DNA of 12,178 nucleotides, from contig CAJVPJ010001117.1 of the NCBI GenBank assembly GCA_910592205.1, positions 1 to 12,178 on the forward strand, read 5' to 3'. Within the stretch, counting starts at the first letter, position 1. The number at the start of each line of letters is the position of its first letter. This document shows positions 7,911 through 12,178 of this stretch, piece after piece. The notes below the pieces were generated by a model. It saw only the letters and a list, made by a program, of their open reading frames with translations, searched no databases and had not been told where the DNA came from. The DNA comes from Paraglomus occultum (taxonomy: Eukaryota; Glomeromycota; Glomeromycetes; Paraglomerales; Paraglomeraceae). Made by a program: the position numbers and the translations under genes.

Positions 7911-8190
7911 AATCGTAAAGTAGAAGAACTAACCAGAAAATCAGTTGCTTAATCAATCATCCAATCTCATTTTTGTTTGCGGACATTACGAAGGATTCGA
8001 CGAGCGAATTAGTTATTACGTTGCATTGAGAATTCAACAGTGCAATCACATTCTGCTCGGCATTGCGTTATCCATTCGACAACTCGGTAACAATACGTTT
8101 AATCCCCCGTTGAGAAAGGCGAGTGGTAATTTCCCCCTGATTATTACGCCCCACGTGTGAACTCATTGAAAAGGTTCCAGAGTCTGAGGT
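7911..8190 (+). pseudogene. trmD: Decayed bacterial trmD (tRNA m1G37 methyltransferase)
   Basis: The core is 7945-8160, frame 1: NLIFVCGHYEGFDERI is the SAM-binding knot signature of TrmD (consensus LI.(V/L)CG(R/H)YEG(I/F)DER(V/I)). The residues after it, YVALRIQQCNHILLGIAL, align without gaps to YV(D/E)EEISIGDYVLTGGEL, agreeing at V, I, L and G with mostly one- or two-base changes elsewhere. LGNN follows, where TrmD has PGVLGN, then FP..ITPHV where it has (Y/F)PHYTRP. Upstream, in another frame, NRKVEELTR (7911-7937) fits the NQ-KxxEEL helix. Downstream, in a third frame, EKVPE (8168-8182) fits the VPxVL motif. The TAA at 7950-7952, lying in the upstream piece's frame between it and the core, and two further frame changes rule out function. 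TrmD methylates G37 of tRNA in bacteria; eukaryotes and archaea use the unrelated Trm5. The GHYEGFDERI form is common in Mollicutes/Firmicutes. Contamination is unlikely because it lies among fungal transposons and is decayed. Confidence 0.72.
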
Positions 8191-8194
8191 AATT

Positions 8195-8455
8195 TGCATA
8201 TAACTTTTTTGTAGATATTGCAAAACTGTAAAACCAAGAGTTTCCCTCTGTTGTTGGAAAGATCGTATAGTCTCCGCTCAGGCTGTTATAGAATCGCAGA
8301 AGTCGTGGATCAGTAGAGACACCAGTGGCTGTAATAGGAGCTGTAGAAAGAGCAGGAACATCTTTATCCGGTTCTTTCTGACCTCGTTCAGGTTCAGACT
8401 GCTAGTCTTCAGGCAGAGTTGTGATATTATGAATGTCATCACTTGCTGTAGACAT
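8195..8455 (-). pseudogene. Decayed copy of the 226-aa membrane-protein gene (exon 1)
   Basis: From ATG at 8455 the translation starts MSTASDDIHNITTLPED and hits TAG at 8404-8402. Beyond that it resumes homology with the intact gene at 10651-11405: ALSTAPITATGVSTDPRLLR, then FYNSLS, against APITATDILREPRLLR and AYNSLS. Nucleotide similarity continues, with indels, to the position of the intact gene's intron donor (about 8195) and then stops. Exon 2 with its membrane segments is missing; the trmD relic occupies that side instead. The 5' flank is also duplicated: CTGATTTATACATGAC occurs at 8494-8509 and again at 11574-11589. The two copies therefore come from a segmental duplication, and this one is dead. 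Confidence 0.75.
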
Positions 8456-8757
8456 TTTGAATGAGCGGGGAGTTCTTTGAATGAACCAGGCCATCTGATT
8501 TATACATGACGACTAGCAACCACATTTTCTCGGAAGTTCTGAAACAGGTTTCGCTCTTGTTCTTGTTGAAGACACTCGTTTTAATCTGAAACAACTGAAA
8601 CGAGCTGTTTGAGCGGTGATGTAAGTGAATTTGGTATTTAAAGCATGTCGGCAAAGTCGAGTGATCTGAATGAGAAATGATCGCCATTATCGGCCAAGAT
8701 ACAACCGTTTGTTATTGAGTTTGTTACTGTCCCTGTAGACTCGATGACATTACTTTC
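8456..8757. other. Duplicated 5' flank of the membrane-protein family, otherwise empty
   Basis: Homologous in patches to 11406-11600 (AGTTCTTTGAATGAA and CTGATTTATACATGAC). The intact gene's flank carries about 120 extra bases between these two patches. No separate gene is evident; an 82-codon minus-strand frame starting at 8687 runs through the flank and into the decayed copy, and is not supported. Confidence 0.45.
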
Positions 8758-9286
8758 TCATATTATTCTCCAGAAACAAAAAATGATCCTCCAACGATAC
8801 GTCCTGCATATTCCAATTATTCTTTCTCGTCTAGGCAGACCTTTAAGAGTTTTCACGTTCTCTAACTTTTCATCTTTCTCTCCACCAAATCCATTGATAA
8901 TTCCATCTGGCCGTTCAATTTCATTCTTTCCGCCAATATTTTGTCTGCAACCATCTTTCTCAAACTTTCTCTACTTTTCAACTTTGCGTGGTAGGAATAA
9001 ATGGAGATGGACTGGTGTTGGTATTCAGTGACGTTCCAGGACGTAATAATGTTTGAACTTTTCTGGGCGTGGCGGAGAGATGGAGATGTTTTTGATGCAG
9101 CAGTGGTAAAAGCGGACTTCTCATCAGGCGTTGCGGGAATGTAGGTGATGGAGGAATGGCGAGGACGGGTGTGAATATTGGAGTGAGGGTTTGAAACGGA
9201 AGCAGAACTGTCATTTGAGCTGCCACTTGAAACATCACTTATTATTATTCCGTCATTAAAATAATTCTGTTGAGTTTTGATTCGTA
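8758..9286 (-). pseudogene. Frameshifted coding remnant of unknown Ser-rich protein
   Basis: Three protein-like pieces follow each other in different minus-strand frames. Piece X (about 9286-9120) is Ser-rich (SDVSSGSSNDSSASVSNPHS, then TRPRHSSITYIPATPDEKSA). Piece Y (about 9120-8980) reads HLSATPRKVQTLLRPGTSLN, then TSPSPFIPTT. Piece Z (8970-8758) reads FEKDGCRQNIGGKNEIERPD, then GFGGEKDEKLENVKTLKGLP. X is open for more than 130 codons without an ATG and Z for 70, which is long for AT-rich DNA. The switches could be frameshifts; a short intron is possible between Y and Z (acceptor GAAAAGTAG ending near 8971). I do not recognise the family. The Ser/Thr/Pro and TPRK content suggests a disordered nuclear or cytoplasmic protein, but this is guesswork. 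Confidence 0.35.
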
Positions 9287-9648
9287 TTTAATAAAAGCTA
9301 TGCGTCGACCCAATTCCGGCTCTATCCTAATAAGGGGTTTCCAACATTTCTGTAGTTTCGGAAGACTCGGAATTTGTGAATGTCGGTATCATGTTGAAAT
9401 TTGATAACTCGTATCCAAATGTTACACTGAGTATTCGATGTGATGTGCGATTTTGTCACCCAGCCAATACCATCAATTGTTGTGTATCACTCATGACATT
9501 TTAGAAAACTGTTATCAAGTATGCGAAATGGAGGGTATTAGTACCACATTCACCGAGCTGACAAATATACCGAATAACTGAGTATCGCTCACTCAAGCGG
9601 CAAAACTCCAAGCTATCTTCCCTACCAAGTTTAGTGCACTCTCACCAG
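9287..9648. other. Intergenic, no recognised gene
   Basis: I find no motif on either strand. A plus-strand stretch, MLKFDNSYPNVTLSIRCDV (from about 9391), is open for only about 40 codons and matches nothing I know. Confidence 0.4.
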
Positions 9649-9995
9649 TTCATCGAGCCAATCAAATTTGGAAATTGGCAAAAAAGGGTAATACCATCTA
9701 GCCGGACGGCTTGATGGATCGTCTCCGCGACGGCTCGATAGGACATATACTGTACGTGATGGTTTACAGTAAATAAACTTTGGGTAATTGGCGAATGTAA
9801 TTTTTTCGATTACAGTCAACTCTCTTTATAACGCAGCGTAGTACATATAATAAATTATATAACGTTTTTGAAAACGGGCAGAGCACAGCGGTCGTTATAA
9901 AGAGAGTCGACTGTATTATCTTTTTTCGTAATATAACTGCTGAGCACTGTCCAGTCAACGATAAACCGATTTCCAAATTCGATTGGCTCGGTGAA
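9649..9995. mobile_element. Inverted-repeat element, 347 bp, 31-bp arms, split by a MITE
   Basis: The left arm, 9649-9679, begins TTCATCGAGCCAATCAAATT. The reverse complement of 9965-9995 begins TTCACCGAGCCAATCGAATT. The arms agree at 27 of 31 positions. The interior is non-coding apart from the MITE at 9813-9913; without it the element would be about 244 bp. I see no clear target-site duplication, so superfamily is unassigned. The small minus-strand frames here (9631-9819, 9764-10003) are by-products of the arms. Confidence 0.6.
9811..9915. mobile_element. pogo/Tigger-like MITE, 101 bp, 21-bp TIRs, TA duplication
   Basis: The element is 9813-9913. The left end is CAGTCAACTCTCTTTATAAC plus G, and the right end inward is CAGTCGACTCTCTTTATAAC plus G, with one mismatch in 21. 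It is flanked by TA at 9811-9812 and 9914-9915. The form CAGT(C)RACTCTCTTTATAACG with TA duplication is typical of pogo/Tigger-related non-autonomous elements. The ends are nearly identical and the insertion sits inside an older inverted-repeat element, so it is the younger of the two. Confidence 0.85.
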
Positions 9996-10041
9996 ACAGA
10001 CAAATTACCGGATTTGATAGAATAGTGGAGGTAAACCCAAT

Positions 10042-10134
10042 AAGCGATAATAACACTAATAAATCTTTACATAAATAGTCATTTCGGAGTGAAAGATTTC
10101 AATCAGGTATGTGGGAATTTACTGCGGATAAGCC
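10042..10134 (+). repeat. Dispersed repeat copy A (internally deleted)
   Basis: Begins GCGATAATAACACTAATAA, then CATTTCGGAGTGAAAGATTT (from 10080), TTTCAATCAGG, and ends GGAATTTACTGCGGATAAGC. It lacks the middle part present in copy B. Confidence 0.65.
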
Positions 10135-10288
10135 ACGCGGTATAATTTTAATACAGACTGATCTTTATGAGAGCTATAAACAAACGTTTGCGACTGTCAA
10201 ACTCAACCAATATATTGTCAAGTATAATATAATAGCATGACGTAATACTGCTGATAATAATAAGTCATACATATAAAAACTAACAATA

Positions 10289-10461
10289 GCGATAATAACA
10301 CACTAATAAGTATAGAAAAGCATCATGACGTGAAAGGAGATGATAACATATATGGCTATCGTCATAATTAGTTTCTATAAATAAGAACAAGACATTTCGG
10401 AGTGAAAAGTTTTCAATCAGGGGTAAGGGTTAACGACGTGCGAATTTACTGCGGATAAGCA
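10289..10461 (+). repeat. Dispersed repeat copy B (fullest copy)
   Basis: Block order: GCGATAATAACACACTAATA; TATAGAAAAGCAT; ATCGTCATAATTAGTTTCTA; AATAAGAACAAGACATTTCG; GAGTGAAAAGTTTTCAATCA; CGAATTTACTGCGGATAAGC. It shares the first, fifth and last blocks with copy A and the first to fourth with copy D, in the same order and orientation. Confidence 0.7.
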
Positions 10462-10650
10462 GCCTATGATTAGTAACTAAGCTATGATATATCGACGTAA
10501 GTAAATTACGGCAATGCGTTCCAATTGTTGCTCTATTAGCGAGACTCTTGTTTTATACAGGAAAAAGAAATAATATTTTAATCGATTTTTGCATGTTTGC
10601 GCGTGCCCAAAATGAAATAGTCGACTCATATTACAGATTAATAGTAAATT
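10462..10650. other. 3' flank of the membrane-protein gene
   Basis: Non-coding and AT-rich, following copy B of the repeat. It probably holds the 3' untranslated region and polyadenylation signal of the minus-strand gene; AATATTATTT-type AT stretches near 10570 fit, but no specific signal is decisive. Confidence 0.35.
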
Positions 10651-11405
10651 TTATTGTCCGTTAACATCCAAATAATGCAACATGGTTTCGGAAAATAAAA
10701 GCCCGACTCCTATAAAAGGAATCGAGACCGGTGGTACAGTCCAGGTTCGCCCTCCCACTATCGCTAACACGACACCAATAACTACTGGACTTATAAAGTA
10801 TACTTTTCGTTTAAATCTATTAAGTAATTGATTTGTCACTCTTAATATTAACAGAGTGACCAGTCGAACTACAAAAATTATGAACATTTGAATTAAATTA
10901 AAATCGCTGCCCGCTTTATAATTGTCCCAGCGTTTTAAAAAGTCTTCATCGTCTTTTTTAGTATAGGCCCAGTAATTACCGCCAATGACACCAACTAAGC
11001 TGAGGGTCGCGAAAATAAGACCGAGGTAATATCGCTATTTAATTAATCGACGTCAGAACTACATAATCTCAGTGAAAATCTTAATAAATGACATCTAAGC
11101 AAACATACCAATTTTTTTTTCTCGTCGAGAATGAACTCCAAAAACCTGCGTCTCTCATTATTGTTGTCGATAAGAGCGTATGATCTTCGTTCGTGTACGC
11201 TCAAGCTGTTATAGGCTCGCAGAAGTCGTGGCTCCCTAAGGATATCAGTGGCTGTAATAGGAGCTGTAGCAACTCGTTCACGTTCAGGCTGCTGTTCTTC
11301 AGACCGATGGGTTTCAGACTGCTGGCCTACAGACTGCTGGTCCACAGAGCGCCGGGTTGACCGAGTGTCAAGTTCAAAAGCGGCAACGTCATTAGTTGTA
11401 GACAT
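10651..11405 (-). CDS. 226-aa multi-pass membrane protein, two exons, unknown function
   Basis: Exon 1 is 11405-11109 (99 codons) and exon 2 is 11034-10651 (128 codons with stop). The 74-nt intron has a GTATGT donor, a CTGAC branch point and an AAATAG acceptor, phase 0 on both sides. The start ATG sits in AAAATGTCT. Residues 1-50 are polar and Gln/Arg/Ser-rich with a degenerate repeat (SVDQQSVGQQSETHRSEEQQ) and probably disordered. Residues 55-99 form a charged helical region (DILREPRLLRAYNSLSVHER, ERRRFLEFILDEKKKL). Four hydrophobic segments follow: about 101-123, 147-165, 178-197 and 199-218. Between segments 1 and 2 is an acidic/aromatic loop (TKKDDEDFLKRWDNYKAG). The frame is open throughout and the splice signals are clean, so it looks functional. 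I do not recognise the family. A decayed partial copy lies at 8195-8455, and related repeats flank the gene on both sides. The likely place is an internal membrane or plasma membrane; there is no clear signal peptide. Confidence 0.72.
11035..11108 (-). other. Intron of the membrane-protein gene
   Basis: Donor GTATGT at 11108-11103, branch point CTGAC about 18 nt before the acceptor, acceptor AAATAG ending at 11035. Reading through instead gives 21 unrelated residues and a stop. Splicing opens a further 127 residues including four membrane segments. Confidence 0.75.
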
Positions 11406-11801
11406 TTTATTGGATTTGGGATAAGAGGGAAGTTTTTTGAATGAATTACGGCCTTAAATTACGGATTATGCTTCTTTGACTAATAATTTAACTGCAAGTT
11501 CCAATGCTTCGGATATTAATCTAGTTGAGAGACAACAGCGACAAGTTTGAATTACTCATGCGGGACTTGCCGTCTGATTTATACATGACAACTGGCCTCA
11601 TGACCGAATGACGCGACAAGACAAAACATGGGTTAGCGTAGATCTTATTTTTCCCGATCAATCCCGGTTCGTGTTGCGATTCTTTTTTCGTCACAATTAA
11701 ATAAATCTGCAATATATAAAACACATGATATCAGACATGTCTTCCGAACTAGATTTACTCAGACAAAATATAACAACAATACTACCGATAATAATAGGCT
11801 T
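11406..11801. other. 5' flank of the membrane-protein gene
   Basis: Non-coding upstream region on the minus-strand side. Two patches are shared with 8456-8530 (AGTTTTTTGAATGAA near 11431 and CTGATTTATACATGAC at 11574), separated here by about 120 extra bases. The conservation may mark promoter elements or simply the extent of the duplication. The 67-codon minus-strand frame at 11521-11724 is a by-product. Confidence 0.4.
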
Positions 11802-12010
11802 TACGATAACAATGACAACACTTGTAAGTCTCGACATCTAATAGAAAAGCATAAGCGATATTAGATCGCAATTGTCATTATACTATCAGAGAACGTTGTG
11901 GAGTAAAAATATTATCGATCAGCAGATAATAACAGGACATTGCAATTATCATAATTAGTTATATAATAAGAACAATAGTATCAGTGAAATGTTCAGTATA
12001 AGGGGGTACC
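11802..12010 (+). repeat. Dispersed repeat copies C1 and C2 (diverged)
   Basis: C1 (about 11802-11880) has ACGATAACAATGACAACACT, ATCTAATAGAAAAGCATAAG and CGCAATTGTCATTAT. C2 (about 11930-12000) has CATTGCAATTATCATAATTA, then GTTATATAATAAGAACAATA. Block order follows copies B and D but with many substitutions. Confidence 0.5.
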
Positions 12011-12059
12011 GACTAGTGGAGTGGGAATGGGACTACTGATATAATAATTCTTTGCGATA

Positions 12060-12178
12060 GCGATAATAACACTAACAAGTTTTTACATCTAATAGAAATA
12101 TTGCAATTGTCGTAATTGGTTTCTATGAATAAGAACAAGACATTTCGTTTCAATCAGGAGAAAGGGGTAATGTGGGAA
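12060..12178 (+). repeat. Dispersed repeat copy D (cut by window end)
   Basis: Starts GCGATAATAACACTAACAAG. Positions 12120-12147 match copy B 10372-10399 at 27 of 28 bases (TTCTATGAATAAGAACAAGA, then CATTTCG). It ends TTTCAATCAGG...ATGTGGGAA at the window edge, where copy A continues into AATTTACTGCGG. Confidence 0.7.

Noticed and set aside
7945-8160. The 71-codon frame as a functional small gene
   Set aside because: It begins at a TTG, covers only part of the TrmD fold, has lost the conserved GGE and DEE residues, and flanking homology is in other frames.
8744-9031. 95-aa plus-strand ORF rich in Ser/Phe/Pro
   Set aside because: It is the antisense of the frameshifted minus-strand remnant and has no recognisable motif.
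10042-12178. CRISPR or satellite array
   Set aside because: Repeat copies are irregularly spaced, differ in length and diverge strongly; there are no uniform spacers and the context is eukaryotic.

Overview
The window reads as nuclear DNA of a fungus, most likely an arbuscular mycorrhizal fungus (Glomeromycotina). Reasons: AT-rich sequence, short fungal introns (GTAAGT/GTATGT donors, CTAAC/CTGAC branch points), and several protein families I recognise as greatly expanded in Rhizophagus-type genomes: a Cys/His-rich small protein, a Myb/SANT-like protein beside a PIF/Harbinger transposase, a DUF6570/Helitron remnant, and a lineage protein with the motif YYLDSAGTSNEG. There is no sign of bacterial operon structure. 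The lineage call is inference from remembered families, not from a search.

Layout. 1-360: C-terminal part or whole of a small Cys/His-rich protein. 361-1330: non-coding with inverted repeats. 1333-3627: PIF/Harbinger-type element with two convergent genes, an apparently intact three-exon Myb/SANT-like gene (+) and a transposase (-) that keeps its DDE residues but carries two 1-nt frameshifts. 4005-4691: 5' part of a Glomeromycotina multicopy gene, cut off after about 181 residues, followed by pogo/Tigger-like MITE debris (4753-4929). 5475-5879: doubtful Ser/Thr/Lys-rich ORF. 6191-7100: decayed Helitron N-terminal coding region (-).

7911-8190 holds the most unexpected item: a decayed copy of bacterial tRNA (m1G37) methyltransferase TrmD, recognisable by the motif CGHYEGFDERI and by weaker collinear matches on both sides. 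It runs directly into a decayed copy (8195-8455, -) of a gene whose intact version lies 2.5-3 kb away at 10651-11405 (-), a two-exon gene for a 226-aa multi-pass membrane protein. Between them are a frameshifted coding remnant (8758-9286, -) and a 347-bp inverted-repeat element (9649-9995) split by a 101-bp pogo-like MITE (9813-9913). Diverged same-orientation repeats bracket the intact membrane-protein gene (10042-10461 and 11802-12178).

Overall this is an accessory, transposon-rich segment. Only two genes look plausibly functional: the SANT-like gene and the membrane protein. The bacterial trmD relic and the duplicated membrane-protein family are the signals most worth following.
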